Shown here one piece after another: positions 27,336-38,229 of a stretch of DNA of 62,533 nucleotides. Positions within the stretch are counted from its first letter, which is position 1. Every line of letters begins with the position of its first letter. The DNA is from Bacteroidetes bacterium HGW-Bacteroidetes-3 (GTDB lineage Bacteria > Bacteroidota > Bacteroidia > Flavobacteriales > Flavobacteriaceae), in the NCBI GenBank assembly GCA_002842505.1, contig PHDE01000003.1:1-62533 (forward strand). The letters are read 5' to 3'. The notes beneath the pieces are model-generated. The model had not been told where the DNA came from, ran no database searches, and saw only the letters and a list, made by a program, of their open reading frames with translations. Made by a program: the position numbers and the translations under genes.

Positions 27336-29090
27336 TCAAATTTCTTTTTCCAAAAGTTGCTGTTCATATAGCACTTTATAATAACCATTTATTTTAATTA
27401 ACTCATTATGTGTGCCTTGTTGAATTATTTTGCCTTTTTCCAATACAATAATAGTATCAGCATTTTTTACAGATGAAATTCTGTGGCTAACAATGATGGT
27501 CGTTTTATCTTGGCTTATTTTAAATAGGTTATTCAGTATAATTTCTTCTGTTTCTGTGTCAACTGCTGATAAACAATCGTCAAAAATTAAAATTTCAGGT
27601 TCTTTAATAAGTGCGCGGGCTATGGAAACTCGCTGTTTTTGCCCGCCCGACAAGGTAACGCCTCTTTCACCGACATAAGTGTTGTAACCTTCGTTAAACT
27701 CAATAATATTGTGGTGGATGTAAGCATTTTTGGCGGATTCTTCAATTTTTTCGTCGGAAGCAGATTCATCGCCAAATTTAATGTTGTTTTTTATGGTGTC
27801 AGAGAACAAGAAAGCCTCTTGCGGAACAAAACCGATACTTTGGCGCAGGTTGTCTAAATTAAGCTGTTCAATAGGCTGTCCGTCAATTAAAATTTCACCC
27901 GATTTTACATCATACAAACGGGCAATTAAACTGATAAGCGTTGTTTTTCCTGATCCGGTATTTCCTAAAATACCCAAAGTTTTTCCATTTTCAAGTTTAA
28001 AACTAACATGTTGAAGCGCGGCAATGTTAGTGTCATCGTAAGTAAATGAAACGTCTTTAAATTCAATGGATCCTTCAATTTTTGAGGGAACTTCGGTATT
28101 GTTTTTAATTTCGGGTTCTTGTTCTAAAAACTCATTAATACGCTTTTGGGACGCTTCAGCTTCCTGAATAATGGAAGTAACCCAACCAACAACAGCAACC
28201 GGCCAGGTAAGCATATTTACGTACATAATAAATTCGGCAATTACTCCCAAAGAAATGGAGCCTTCAATATAGCGCAATCCGCCAACATAAATTACCAGGA
28301 TATTGCTCAATCCAATCAACAAAATCATGGAAGGAAAAAATAAAGCCTGAACTTTAAACAAACTGATGTTTTTTTCTTTAGCGGTATTGGACAAATCCTT
28401 AAAATCCGTCATCGCCCTGTCTTCAACGCCATACGATTTCAAAATGCTGATTCCTGAGAATGTCTCTTGCGCACTTGCAGTTAATTTCGATAAATATTGC
28501 TGTACAACAGTGCTTCGTTCGTTAATAATATTGCTTAAATAATAAATTAATACTGACAAAATAGGCAACGGCAACAAAGTGTAATTTGTTAAAGTAACAT
28601 CAATATTATACATTTTAATGATGGCCACGGAAAATAAAACAAGCATATTTATGGTGTACATAATTGCCGGACCCGAGTACATGCGAACTTTACTTACATC
28701 TTCGGTAATGCGATTCATTAAATCACCTGTTCTGTTTTTTTTGTAAAAATTTAAAGACAATAGTTGATATTGCTGATAAATTTCATTTTTTAAATCGAAT
28801 TCAATTAAACGCGACATCACAATAATTGTTTGCCGCATTAAAAATGTGAAGAAACCCGAAAGCAAAGCTGCGGCAACAATTAAAAGAATGTTGTTTAACA
28901 ACTCAGCTTTTACGACTGTTAAATCGGTAACAACGCCATTTCTGTAATCTTCCGCCACATTTACCGATTCCCTAATAAGTTGGGGAACCTGCAACGCCAA
29001 AATTTTAGAAGCAATGGTGATAATAATGCCAATGAATAGCCGGTATTTATATTTTAAAAAGTATTTGTTTAAGTATTGTAAAGCTTTCAT
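27336..29090 (-). CDS. ABC transporter, fused TM and ATPase (exporter type)
   Basis: TM domain, GNTGSGKTTLISLIARLYD, TLSGGQKQRVSIARALIKEPEILIFDDCLSAVD. Start set to MKALQYLNKYFLKYKYRL (29090) because upstream codons derive from a tandem repeat. Confidence 0.9.
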   Translation of the reverse strand: MKALQYLNKYFLKYKYRLFIGIIITIASKILALQVPQLIRESVNVAEDYRNGVVTDLTVVKAELLNNILLIVAAALLSGFFTFLMRQTIIVMSRLIEFDLKNEIYQQYQLLSLNFYKKNRTGDLMNRITEDVSKVRMYSGPAIMYTINMLVLFSVAIIKMYNIDVTLTNYTLLPLPILSVLIYYLSNIINERSTVVQQYLSKLTASAQETFSGISILKSYGVEDRAMTDFKDLSNTAKEKNISLFKVQALFFPSMILLIGLSNILVIYVGGLRYIEGSISLGVIAEFIMYVNMLTWPVAVVGWVTSIIQEAEASQKRINEFLEQEPEIKNNTEVPSKIEGSIEFKDVSFTYDDTNIAALQHVSFKLENGKTLGILGNTGSGKTTLISLIARLYDVKSGEILIDGQPIEQLNLDNLRQSIGFVPQEAFLFSDTIKNNIKFGDESASDEKIEESAKNAYIHHNIIEFNEGYNTYVGERGVTLSGGQKQRVSIARALIKEPEILIFDDCLSAVDTETEEIILNNLFKISQDKTTIIVSHRISSVKNADTIIVLEKGKIIQQGTHNELIKINGYYKVLYEQQLLEKEI

Positions 29091-29171
29091 AAAGAATTTA
29101 AATGCAATGAATTTTGTAAATTGCGAAGATACAGCAAAAATAAAAGTTAAAAGTAAGAAGTTCAAAGTTAA

Positions 29172-29308
29172 AAAGACCGAAGACCGAAGACGGAAGACGG
29201 AAGACCGAAGACGGAAGACCGAAGACCGAAGACCGAAGACGGAAGACCGAAGACGGAAGACCGAAGACGGAAGACCGAAGACGGAAGACCGAAGACGAAA
29301 GACGAAAG
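29172..29308. repeat. Heptanucleotide tandem repeat (GAAGACC/GAAGACG)n
   Basis: About 19 units with 7-bp period between the ABC exporter and ppdK. Confidence 0.95.
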
Positions 29309-29459
29309 TAAGCAGTTCAAGCCAAAATGTATTTGGCAAAAATCCAATATACCCCCAAACCGTCACCATAAGTGCCGATTGGCAACCAATTCAAAACTTA
29401 GAACTCAAAAGATTAAAATGAAAACTATTTATTTTTGCTTATAAATTAATACTCAAAAC

Positions 29460-32180
29460 TTATTTTATCGCAGCTTGTGCAGCGGCAACCCTTGCGATTG
29501 GGACTCTAAATGGCGAGCAACTCACATAATCTAATCCAGTTTGGTGGCAAAATTCAATAGAACTTGGTTCACCGCCGTGTTCTCCACAAATACCCACTTT
29601 TAGATTTGGTTTTGTGCTTCTGCCTTTATCTGTTCCCATTTTAACCAATTGTCCAACTCCTTCTTGGTCTAAAACCTCAAAAGGATCAACGGTTAAAATT
29701 CTTTTTTCTAAATAAATTGGTAAAAATTTATTGGCATCATCACGAGAATATCCGAAAGTCATTTGTGTTAAGTCGTTTGTGCCAAAAGAGAAAAATTCGG
29801 CACGTTTGGCTATTAAGTCGGCTGTTAAAGCAGCCCGTGGAATTTCAATCATGGTACCAACCAAATACTTAACGGAGTCATTTCTTTCCTCAAATACTTT
29901 GTTTGCGGTTGTTCTGATAATCTCTTCTTGCGCTATAAATTCACTTAGGGTTCCAATTAAAGGAACCATAATTTCAGGAATCGCCACAATTCCTTTGGAT
30001 TTTAAATTTAAGGCGGCTTCAATAATGGCCCTTGTTTGCATTTCGGTAATTTCCGGATAGGTATTTCCCAAACGGCATCCTCTATGGCCCAACATCGGGT
30101 TGAATTCTGCCAATTCTGCCACTTTATTTATAATGAACTCTAAAGAAACCTTCATATCTTCAGCCAATTCTTTTTGTTGTGCCAATTCATGGGGAACAAA
30201 TTCATGTAAAGGCGGATCTAGCAAACGGATGGTTACCGGTAATCCCTGCATTGCTTCAAATATTCCTTCAAAATCGGTGCGTTGCATTGGAAGCAATTTT
30301 ACCAAAGCCGCTTTTCGGCCCTCCACATTTTCAGCCAAAATCATTTCTCGCATCGCTTTTATGCGGTCTTCGTGAAAAAACATATGCTCGGTTCGAGTAA
30401 GCCCAATTCCCTGAGCACCAAAATTACGGGCAATTTTTGCGTCTTTTGGCGTATCGGCATTCGTCCTTACTTTCATTGTTGAAAATTTGTCGGAAAGTTC
30501 CATTATTTCGGCAAATTCGCCACACAATTCAGGTTCAACAGTTGCTAAATTTCCTTCGTAAATATTTCCTAATGAGCCATTTAATGAAATCCAGTCTCCT
30601 TCATGATATAATTTTCCATTCACGCCCATAGTTCGGCTCTTATAATCAATTTTAAGTGCGCCAACTCCTGAAATACAGCATTTTCCCATACCGCGCGCAA
30701 CAACTGCTGCGTGAGAAGTCATACCGCCGCGCGCCGTTAAAATTCCATTTGCAATATTCATTCCTTCCAAATCTTCTGGAGAAGTTTCAATGCGTGCCAA
30801 TATTGCATTTTTATATTTGTTCGCTTCATCTGCAAAGAAAACCAACTGGCCACTGGCAGCACCGGGTGAAGCGGGCAATCCTTGCGCAATTACAGTTGCT
30901 TTTTTTAATGCTTTTGGATCAAAAACCGGGTGCAATAACTCATCTAATTTATTTGGCTGAATACGCAATAGCGCTTCTTTCTCATCTATTAAACCCTCTT
31001 TTAATAAGTCCATCGCAATTTTTACCATGGCAGCACCTGTTCGTTTGCCGTTTCTGGTTTGCAACATCCAAAGTTTGCCTTCTTGAATGGTGAACTCCAT
31101 ATCTTGCATATCACGGTAATGATTTTCAAGTTTTTGTTGATATTCATTAAGTTCAGCATATATTTCAGGCATTAATTCTTCTAGGGACGGATAATTTTTT
31201 GCCCTGTCGGTTTCTTCAATTTTCGCCAATTTTGCCCAACGCAACGATCCCAGTTTGGTGATTTGTTGTGGCGTTCTTGCGCCAGATACAACATCTTCAC
31301 CTTGCGCATTGATTAAATATTCGCCATTAAACTGATTTTCGCCTGTTGCAGCATCTCTCGTAAAACAAACGCCTGTACCGGAATTATTGCCCATATTTCC
31401 ATAAACCATGGCTTGTACGCTTACTGCTGTTCCCCATTCTTCCGGATAGCCGTGCATTTTTCGGTAATAAACAGCCCTGTTTCCGTTCCAGCTATTAAAA
31501 ACCGCAATTATAGCTCCCCAAAGTTGGTCCCAAGGATTTGTTGGAAATTCTTGGCCTGTGCGTTTTTTTACGGCAACTTTAAAATCTCGGACTAAATTTT
31601 TTAAATCCTCTACACTAAACTCAGTATCTAAATGTATTTTCTTATTTTCTTTTAAAGTCTCCATAATTTCTTCAAAAGGATCAATATCATCTTTTGATTC
31701 CGGTTTCATTCCCATCACAACACCACCGTACATTTGAATAAAACGGCGGTAGGAATCCCAAGCAAAACGCTCATTGTTTGTTTTGTTTGCCAAGCCAATT
31801 ACGGCTTCATCATTCAATCCTAAATTTAAAACGGTATCCATCATTCCTGGCATGGAAACCCGAGATCCGGAACGAACGGAAAGCAATAACGGATTTTGGG
31901 TATCGCCAAAACTGGCGCCCATGGTATTTTCAATATTTTTTACGGCTTTCTCAACTTCTTCCAAAATCAAATTAATTACTTTTTCTTTGCCAAAATTGTT
32001 ATATTCCGTACAAACTTCTGTTGTAATGGTAAAACCGGGAGGAACAGGAATTCCAATTAAGCTCATTTCTGCTAAGTTGGCGCCTTTGCCTCCCAGCAGA
32101 TTTTTCATTTTGCTATTGCCGTCAGCAGTTTTATTTCCAAATTTAAAAACGCTTGTTTTAACTTTTTGAAGTGTGTCCAT
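29460..32180 (-). CDS. ppdK: Pyruvate, phosphate dikinase
   Basis: LLGGKGANLAEMSLIGIPVPPGFTITTEVC, GGMTSHAAVVARGMGKCCISG, GICGEHGGEPSSIEFCHQTGLDYVSCSPFRVPIARVAAAQA. Start set to MDTLQKVKTSVFKFG. Confidence 0.95.
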   Translation of the reverse strand: MDTLQKVKTSVFKFGNKTADGNSKMKNLLGGKGANLAEMSLIGIPVPPGFTITTEVCTEYNNFGKEKVINLILEEVEKAVKNIENTMGASFGDTQNPLLLSVRSGSRVSMPGMMDTVLNLGLNDEAVIGLANKTNNERFAWDSYRRFIQMYGGVVMGMKPESKDDIDPFEEIMETLKENKKIHLDTEFSVEDLKNLVRDFKVAVKKRTGQEFPTNPWDQLWGAIIAVFNSWNGNRAVYYRKMHGYPEEWGTAVSVQAMVYGNMGNNSGTGVCFTRDAATGENQFNGEYLINAQGEDVVSGARTPQQITKLGSLRWAKLAKIEETDRAKNYPSLEELMPEIYAELNEYQQKLENHYRDMQDMEFTIQEGKLWMLQTRNGKRTGAAMVKIAMDLLKEGLIDEKEALLRIQPNKLDELLHPVFDPKALKKATVIAQGLPASPGAASGQLVFFADEANKYKNAILARIETSPEDLEGMNIANGILTARGGMTSHAAVVARGMGKCCISGVGALKIDYKSRTMGVNGKLYHEGDWISLNGSLGNIYEGNLATVEPELCGEFAEIMELSDKFSTMKVRTNADTPKDAKIARNFGAQGIGLTRTEHMFFHEDRIKAMREMILAENVEGRKAALVKLLPMQRTDFEGIFEAMQGLPVTIRLLDPPLHEFVPHELAQQKELAEDMKVSLEFIINKVAELAEFNPMLGHRGCRLGNTYPEITEMQTRAIIEAALNLKSKGIVAIPEIMVPLIGTLSEFIAQEEIIRTTANKVFEERNDSVKYLVGTMIEIPRAALTADLIAKRAEFFSFGTNDLTQMTFGYSRDDANKFLPIYLEKRILTVDPFEVLDQEGVGQLVKMGTDKGRSTKPNLKVGICGEHGGEPSSIEFCHQTGLDYVSCSPFRVPIARVAAAQAAIK

Positions 32181-32665
32181 GTTAATAGAATTTTGGATTA
32201 ATGACTTGTTTATTTGGTGAGATTTACACAAAGTTAAATGCTATTGTTTTTATTTTTTATGATTAATATCATTTTTATTTATTTTAGCATTTGATTATTA
32301 GTCCTTTAAAATTTTAAACAAATACTAAACAAACTCATATTTATAAATAACAAAGTTCAATGAGTTATAAAAGTATTTGACCCAAGTTTGATTTGTAATT
32401 TTTAGTTGTCGTAATAAGCATATTTGTAGTGATTTACGCTAAATTTGATGATATTTCAATAAATTAAACAATATTGCTGTAATAATTTAGTATTTTTATT
32501 AAAAAATGTAAAAAAATCATCAATTTGTGTTTTTTGTTATTAAAAATGAAAATTTCATAAATAATTTATTTTTTTTGATTTTCAGTAATAAACACTAATT
32601 TTATCTTAAGAAAAACGGAAAAAATATTTTATGGAATAAATAAAATTTCCTGCTATATTAGCGCC

Positions 32666-33037
32666 GTGAAAAATCTTTTTAGCATCTTAGGAATTGTACT
32701 GTTATCAGCGCTATATTGTTCAACAATAAGCCTAGACAGAAGCATTTCCCAAAATACGGACTTCTTAAATAAATCGGATTCAGTAAAAGGAAAGAATTAT
32801 TCAATGGTTTCTGTTGAATTGTTTGCAGATTCATTATTGGTTGAAAATTACGCGAATCCTTCAAATAATTTTCCGCCGTCCACTTTAAAAAATTCCTTTA
32901 GCGAGTTTTTGGCAATTGTAAAAATTACGGAACAATTTTTTGCCAATGAGTTTGTGCAATACATTTCCATTTCAAAAAACTTTCGGATTAAGTATCGGAA
33001 AGCGAACATTATTTTCCCCTTTCATTATTTTTGGTAA
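32666..33037 (+). CDS. Small secreted hypothetical protein (GTG start)
   Basis: gtgaaaaatctttttagc start; N-terminal hydrophobic signal MKNLFSILGIVLLSALYCS. Confidence 0.5.
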   Translation: MKNLFSILGIVLLSALYCSTISLDRSISQNTDFLNKSDSVKGKNYSMVSVELFADSLLVENYANPSNNFPPSTLKNSFSEFLAIVKITEQFFANEFVQYISISKNFRIKYRKANIIFPFHYFW

Positions 33038-33153
33038 GCAACACATTTTAAATGCGTAATTGCCCAATAATTGGCAATTCAATTGATTTTTTGCTGATTT
33101 TGTATCTCATCAAAATCAGTTACAATATTTTATAAAATCAAAAAAAATTTAAA

Positions 33154-33639
33154 ATGAATTTAGGAACCGCTATCACAGGAGCTATTTTTATAGCCATTTT
33201 TATGCTGCCATTTATATTTATGCTTCAAGGCAGAAAAAAGAAAGAAAAACAATTATTGCAATCTATTTCAACCGTTGCAAACAATCACCATTGTAAAATT
33301 TCACAACACGAATTGTGTGAAGAATTCGCCATTGGGCTTGATGAAACAGCAAATCATCTTTTTTTCTTAAAAAAAACAGCCGACCAAGAAATCGCGCAAC
33401 ACGTAAATTTAGCCGAAATTAAATCTTGCAAGGTGGTTAAAACGGAGCGTTCCGTTAACAGCAAGGACGTAAATTATAAATCAATTAAAAATCTCGATTT
33501 GCAATTTTCATTTTTAGACAAGAAAAATTCGGATTTGTTATTTTCATTTTATGATGCGGAAGAAAATATGGAATTGAATGGGGAAATCCAAACCATTGAA
33601 AAGTGGGCTAAAATTGTGAATAACCACTTAAAACCATAA
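33154..33639 (+). CDS. Hypothetical membrane-anchored protein
   Basis: N-terminal TM (ITGAIFIAIFMLPFIFML), then a soluble region. Confidence 0.6.
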   Translation: MNLGTAITGAIFIAIFMLPFIFMLQGRKKKEKQLLQSISTVANNHHCKISQHELCEEFAIGLDETANHLFFLKKTADQEIAQHVNLAEIKSCKVVKTERSVNSKDVNYKSIKNLDLQFSFLDKKNSDLLFSFYDAEENMELNGEIQTIEKWAKIVNNHLKP

Positions 33640-33656
33640 CAAAAAAAGGTAAAAAT

Positions 33657-33690
33657 AGAAACCCTGTCGCAAATGCCACAGGGTTTTTAA
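33657..33690. terminator. Bidirectional terminator
   Basis: AAACCCTGT-cgcaaatgcc-ACAGGGTTTTT. Confidence 0.75.
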
Positions 33691-33746
33691 TAGCTTGTGC
33701 TTCCATTACAATTACATCAGCGAAGTTTTTTAATACCAATTGTATT

Positions 33747-35072
33747 TTAAAATGCTGTATTGAGCAGTTCCCCGGTAAGTTGCAGTAACGCCAACTCCGC
33801 ATTTTTGGCATCAAAAGTGGCCTGGTTTAAGTTGGATTGCGCATTCAATAAATTTACTTGTGCTTGCCTAAATTCAATGGAAGTTATTTGGCCCAATTTA
33901 AATTGTTCTTCTGTTCTGGAAAAGTTACGTTTGTTGGTTTCAACATTTTTTTCCTGTGTTTGAAGGATAAATAATTTGGTTTTATAATCTTCCCAAGTAT
34001 TGTTGAAATCTCTGGTAATTTGAAGTTCACTTTGCTGTTTAAAAAATTGTCGCGTCTCATAATTTATTTTAGCATTTTGAACTTGCGTGCTTGTTTTGCC
34101 ACCGTTAAATAAATCCCATTTTAAGTTAAAACCTGTTGATAAACCGGTATTTGTAGATTCTGTTAAAAAAGAAGCTGAATTGTTATTGCTTTTGGTCCAG
34201 CCATAAGTACTTGTTAAACCAATAGTGGGCAAATAACCTGATTTGCTTGCTTTTAGCTGAAAATCACTTATTTTTATATCCTTTTCAATTTGAAGCAACG
34301 TAATATTATTTGCTTTTACCTGCTCAAACAATTCTTGTTTATTTTTTGTTACGACAAAAGTTACTTGTGTGTCCACATAAAAATCAGGATCTTCATTTTT
34401 GCCGAGCACCACATATAAATCTCGTTTGGCATTTGCTAATAATTGTATGGAATTTAGCAATGCAATGCTGTCATTATTCACATCAACTTCGGCATTAAGA
34501 ACCGCAAGTTTTGTGCTTTGTCCATAATCTGACTGATATTTGGCTCTTATCAATCGATCCTTCGAAATTTTTAAACTTTGATTAAGCAGCGCAACATCTT
34601 CAGTCAATTGCGCCACTTTAAAATAGACCGAAAACAATTGCAAAATCGTTTTTTCTATGGTTTCCCTGGCTTGCAATTCAGATAAATTGTATTGCTCTTT
34701 TAATTGCTTGTAATTATAAAGTCGGCCAAGTCCGTCAAACAAAGTGTAATTTAAACTTACTGAGGCGTTGTATCTGCTGCTTTTGGCATTTTTTAGGGTT
34801 GTTATATCGCCATTAGAAAATATGGCGTCGGTATTATCTCTGTTAAATGTTGATCCGGCGACTCCGGAAAGCGTGGGCAAATAACCCGAATTTAATATAC
34901 CTTTGTTATTTTCGGAAATTTTAAGGTTGTTATCCGCTATTTTAATTCCGTAATTATTTTCCAAAGCAATGCCAATTGCATTTTCTTTTGTGAGCAATTC
35001 TTGCGCAAAACTCGCCGTAAAACTTATTAAAAATAATAAGATAATATTATTCTTGTAATTCATCATTTTCAC
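33747..35072 (-). CDS. TolC-family outer membrane efflux protein
   Basis: Signal peptide; two TolC-like repeats (LTKENAIGIALENNYGI...; QLKASKSGYLPTIGLTSTYGW). Confidence 0.9.
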   Translation of the reverse strand: MKMMNYKNNIILLFLISFTASFAQELLTKENAIGIALENNYGIKIADNNLKISENNKGILNSGYLPTLSGVAGSTFNRDNTDAIFSNGDITTLKNAKSSRYNASVSLNYTLFDGLGRLYNYKQLKEQYNLSELQARETIEKTILQLFSVYFKVAQLTEDVALLNQSLKISKDRLIRAKYQSDYGQSTKLAVLNAEVDVNNDSIALLNSIQLLANAKRDLYVVLGKNEDPDFYVDTQVTFVVTKNKQELFEQVKANNITLLQIEKDIKISDFQLKASKSGYLPTIGLTSTYGWTKSNNNSASFLTESTNTGLSTGFNLKWDLFNGGKTSTQVQNAKINYETRQFFKQQSELQITRDFNNTWEDYKTKLFILQTQEKNVETNKRNFSRTEEQFKLGQITSIEFRQAQVNLLNAQSNLNQATFDAKNAELALLQLTGELLNTAF

Positions 35073-38000
35073 TTTTTAATTCAATAATTGCGCGTTCAAC
35101 TTCTTCTTTTGTCACTTTTTCGCCAGTTCGCATCCATTTAATAAATACTTTAATGGAGTTTGAAACCGATAATAATAGGGGTAACATCACCAAGGTTAAA
35201 ACTGTTGAAATTACAATTCCGTAAGAAATGGAAATTGCCATTGGTTTTAAAAATTGCGCTTGTCTGCTTTTTTCCATCAGCAATGGCGCCAATCCGGCCA
35301 CAGTGGTTAACGAAGTTAATAAAATTGCCCTAAATCTTGAAACGCCGGCTTGCACAAGCGCTTCATCATATTTCATGCCTTCTTTTAAATAGCTGTTGAA
35401 CTTTTCAATAAGCACCAAACCATCATTCACCATAATTCCTATGAGTGCTATAATTCCCAACCACGATAAAATATTGATTGGAAAATCGTGAAGATAATGC
35501 CCCCAAACAACACCAATTAAGCTAAAAGGAATTAAAAGTATTAACAACAATGGTTGTTCATAAGATCTAAAAGTAAAGGCAATAACCATATAAATTAATG
35601 CCAAAATTACAAGTCCAACTTTTTTTACTGATTTATTAACTTTTTGTGCTTCTCTGTTCTGGCCTTCATAAATGGCACTAACTGTTGGATATTTCGACGA
35701 AATTTCAGGCATTACATTTGTTTTGACGTCGTCCAAAATATCTGTGGCACTTTCACCTGGCGATTTCATGTCTGCCGTAATTTGAATTTCTCGCTTGCTG
35801 TTTAAATGATTGATAAGCACATCTCCACGTTCAATTTCATAAGTGGCAATTTCAGAAAATGGCACACTTTGGTTGGTTGGCGTGGTAATCCACATATCAT
35901 CTAAATTTTTAAGCGATGATCTGTCCTCTTTTTTATAGCGCACCCACACTTTAATTTCATCTTGCCCACGCTGAAAACGTTGTGTTTGCAATCCGAAAAA
36001 TCCGGAACGAACCTGGTTCATCACCATTTGTAAATTTAATCCAAGCAAATGCGCATTTTCTTTTAAGGTAATGCGCACTTCTTTTATTCCGGCAGGATCA
36101 TTGTCGGAAATATCTTTGAGCAATGTGTTTTTAGCCAATATTTCTTTCAATTCTGTTTTCGCTGCTTTTAATTCTTCAATATTGCTTCCCAGTAATGAAA
36201 CTGCGACCGGACTTCCGCCAAAATTTCCTCCTGAGCCAAAAGTCAAACTTTCAACGCCATAAACTTTTCCCACTTTTTCTCGAATGGCATTCGTTATTTC
36301 AGGTGAAGAAAAATCGCGCGTTTCGCCAGGCAAAAGGTTGATAGTTAAACTTCCGTTTGCTGAACCCGGGCCAATCCTTTTAATAATATTTTGGATGACA
36401 GATTCTCCGCTGGTTTGCTTTCCTGTATATTCTTCATTGACTTCCCAAGCCGCTTTTTCAATTTCTGAAATAAGGGAATCGGTTATTTTCTCGTTTGTTC
36501 CCTGAAGCATTTTTAAATCAACAGAAACCTGGTCGCTTGCAACAGAAGGAAAAAACGATGTTCTTACAATGCCGCCTTTAAGTCCGCCATAACTAAAAAT
36601 AAGCAATGCAACAGGTATGGCAAATCCCAATGCCTTATGCTTCAAAAAGAATTTTAAATATGGCGCATACCAATGGTCGCGAACATAAAATAGCCCAACT
36701 TCCGCTTTTTGGTTTACGTTGTAAAAAAAGGTATTTATTCGGTTTCTCTTTTTCTCTTTTCGCTCTAAAGCTTTTGAATGTGCAATGTGTGCCGGCAAAA
36801 TAATCAGTGCCTCAACCAATGAAACCGTTAATGTAAGCATCACAATAATGGCAACTTCACTAAAAAATTCGCCAATTCTTCCATCTAAAAAGAAAAAAGT
36901 TGAAAAAGCGATAAGCGTTGTTAAAATAGCGGAAACAACAGGGGGAATTACCTCTAAAGTACCGTCTATTGCCGCCCTTATGGGTGTTTTTCCCTTTTCG
37001 TAATGGTGATAAATATTTTCGCCAATCACAATGCCGTCATCCACCAAAATACCAATAACGATAATCATGCCAAATAAAGACAGCACATTAATGGTAACCC
37101 CTAAATGGGCCGCAAAAATAAACATTCCAAAAAACGCAATGGGAATACCGGTTGCAACCCAAAATGCCAAGCGAATATTTAAAAATAGTGCCAAGAAAAA
37201 TAGCACTAAAAGAATCCCCATAGTCGCATTTTTAATCAATAATTCCGATCGTTGTTTTAGCGTAACGGAATTGTCGTTTGAAATGGTTATTTTGATATTT
37301 TTCTGTTGTTGGTTAAATGTCTCGATATAATTTTTTACAAGATCGGCAGTTGTGAGCAAATCTTCGCTATTGGTGTTGCTTACCGTGATATCAATTGATT
37401 TTTTTCCGTTGAAAAAGAGCCTGTCCGGATTTTCGGACCAAGTGTCGGAAACATCGGCAATGTCATTTAAGCGAATAATATTTCCGGAAGCATCGGCCCT
37501 AACCACCAAGTTAACCAATTCATTTCCATAATAATTTTTATTTCTGGCCCTAATTAAATAATCTTCGGCATCGGTTTTAATGTTTCCTCCGGTTATTAGT
37601 AAATTAGATTTACTGACAGCATTTGCAACTTCCTCAAAAGACAAATTATAGGCTAACAAATCGTTTTGGCGAACTGCAATTTCAATTTCCTGCTCTGGAA
37701 ATCCGGAAAGGCTTACTTGTGAAATTCCGTCAATATTGCGCAAATCATTCTCCACATTTCTCGCATATTGTTTTAAAGTTGCCAAAGAAATATTTTCACC
37801 GCTTATGTTAAAGCTAATGGTGGGCCTAATATTTTCAATTTTAGCAATAATGGGCGGTTCCATTCCGGTAGGAAAGGAGGGAACCCTGTCAACGGCATTT
37901 TTCACGTCGGATAAAACAACATCAATATTTTTGCCTTTTACGATTTCAACATTTATAAATGCCGAATTTTCTCGGGAAACAGATGTTACCCGGTCAATGC

Positions 38001-38229
38001 CAACAATTCCTTTTAAATTATCTTCTATTTTTAATACAATGCCTTCTTCAATTTCTTGTGGCGAAGCGCCAGGATAAGTTAGGTTGATAGAAATATTTCT
38101 TGAATCCACCAATGGAAAATAAGAAGATTTCATAGACAATGCGCCTGCCAAACCGAATGCGACAAAAGCAAGAATAAAGATATTGACGGCAACAGGAAAT
38201 TTTATAAAATAGGTAATTACGTTTCTCAT
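35047..38229 (-). CDS. RND efflux transporter permease
   Basis: 1060 aa; RND architecture with GILVDDGIVIGENIYHHYEKGKTPIRAAIDGT and GIMVNDGLVLIEKFNSYLKEGM. Confidence 0.93.
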   Translation of the reverse strand: MRNVITYFIKFPVAVNIFILAFVAFGLAGALSMKSSYFPLVDSRNISINLTYPGASPQEIEEGIVLKIEDNLKGIVGIDRVTSVSRENSAFINVEIVKGKNIDVVLSDVKNAVDRVPSFPTGMEPPIIAKIENIRPTISFNISGENISLATLKQYARNVENDLRNIDGISQVSLSGFPEQEIEIAVRQNDLLAYNLSFEEVANAVSKSNLLITGGNIKTDAEDYLIRARNKNYYGNELVNLVVRADASGNIIRLNDIADVSDTWSENPDRLFFNGKKSIDITVSNTNSEDLLTTADLVKNYIETFNQQQKNIKITISNDNSVTLKQRSELLIKNATMGILLVLFFLALFLNIRLAFWVATGIPIAFFGMFIFAAHLGVTINVLSLFGMIIVIGILVDDGIVIGENIYHHYEKGKTPIRAAIDGTLEVIPPVVSAILTTLIAFSTFFFLDGRIGEFFSEVAIIVMLTLTVSLVEALIILPAHIAHSKALERKEKKRNRINTFFYNVNQKAEVGLFYVRDHWYAPYLKFFLKHKALGFAIPVALLIFSYGGLKGGIVRTSFFPSVASDQVSVDLKMLQGTNEKITDSLISEIEKAAWEVNEEYTGKQTSGESVIQNIIKRIGPGSANGSLTINLLPGETRDFSSPEITNAIREKVGKVYGVESLTFGSGGNFGGSPVAVSLLGSNIEELKAAKTELKEILAKNTLLKDISDNDPAGIKEVRITLKENAHLLGLNLQMVMNQVRSGFFGLQTQRFQRGQDEIKVWVRYKKEDRSSLKNLDDMWITTPTNQSVPFSEIATYEIERGDVLINHLNSKREIQITADMKSPGESATDILDDVKTNVMPEISSKYPTVSAIYEGQNREAQKVNKSVKKVGLVILALIYMVIAFTFRSYEQPLLLILLIPFSLIGVVWGHYLHDFPINILSWLGIIALIGIMVNDGLVLIEKFNSYLKEGMKYDEALVQAGVSRFRAILLTSLTTVAGLAPLLMEKSRQAQFLKPMAISISYGIVISTVLTLVMLPLLLSVSNSIKVFIKWMRTGEKVTKEEVERAIIELKSENDELQE

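Noticed and set aside
29091-29369. N-terminal extension of the ABC exporter ORF
   Set aside because: It is a translation of the GAAGACC tandem repeat plus intergenic DNA; a proper start with A-rich leader exists at 29090.
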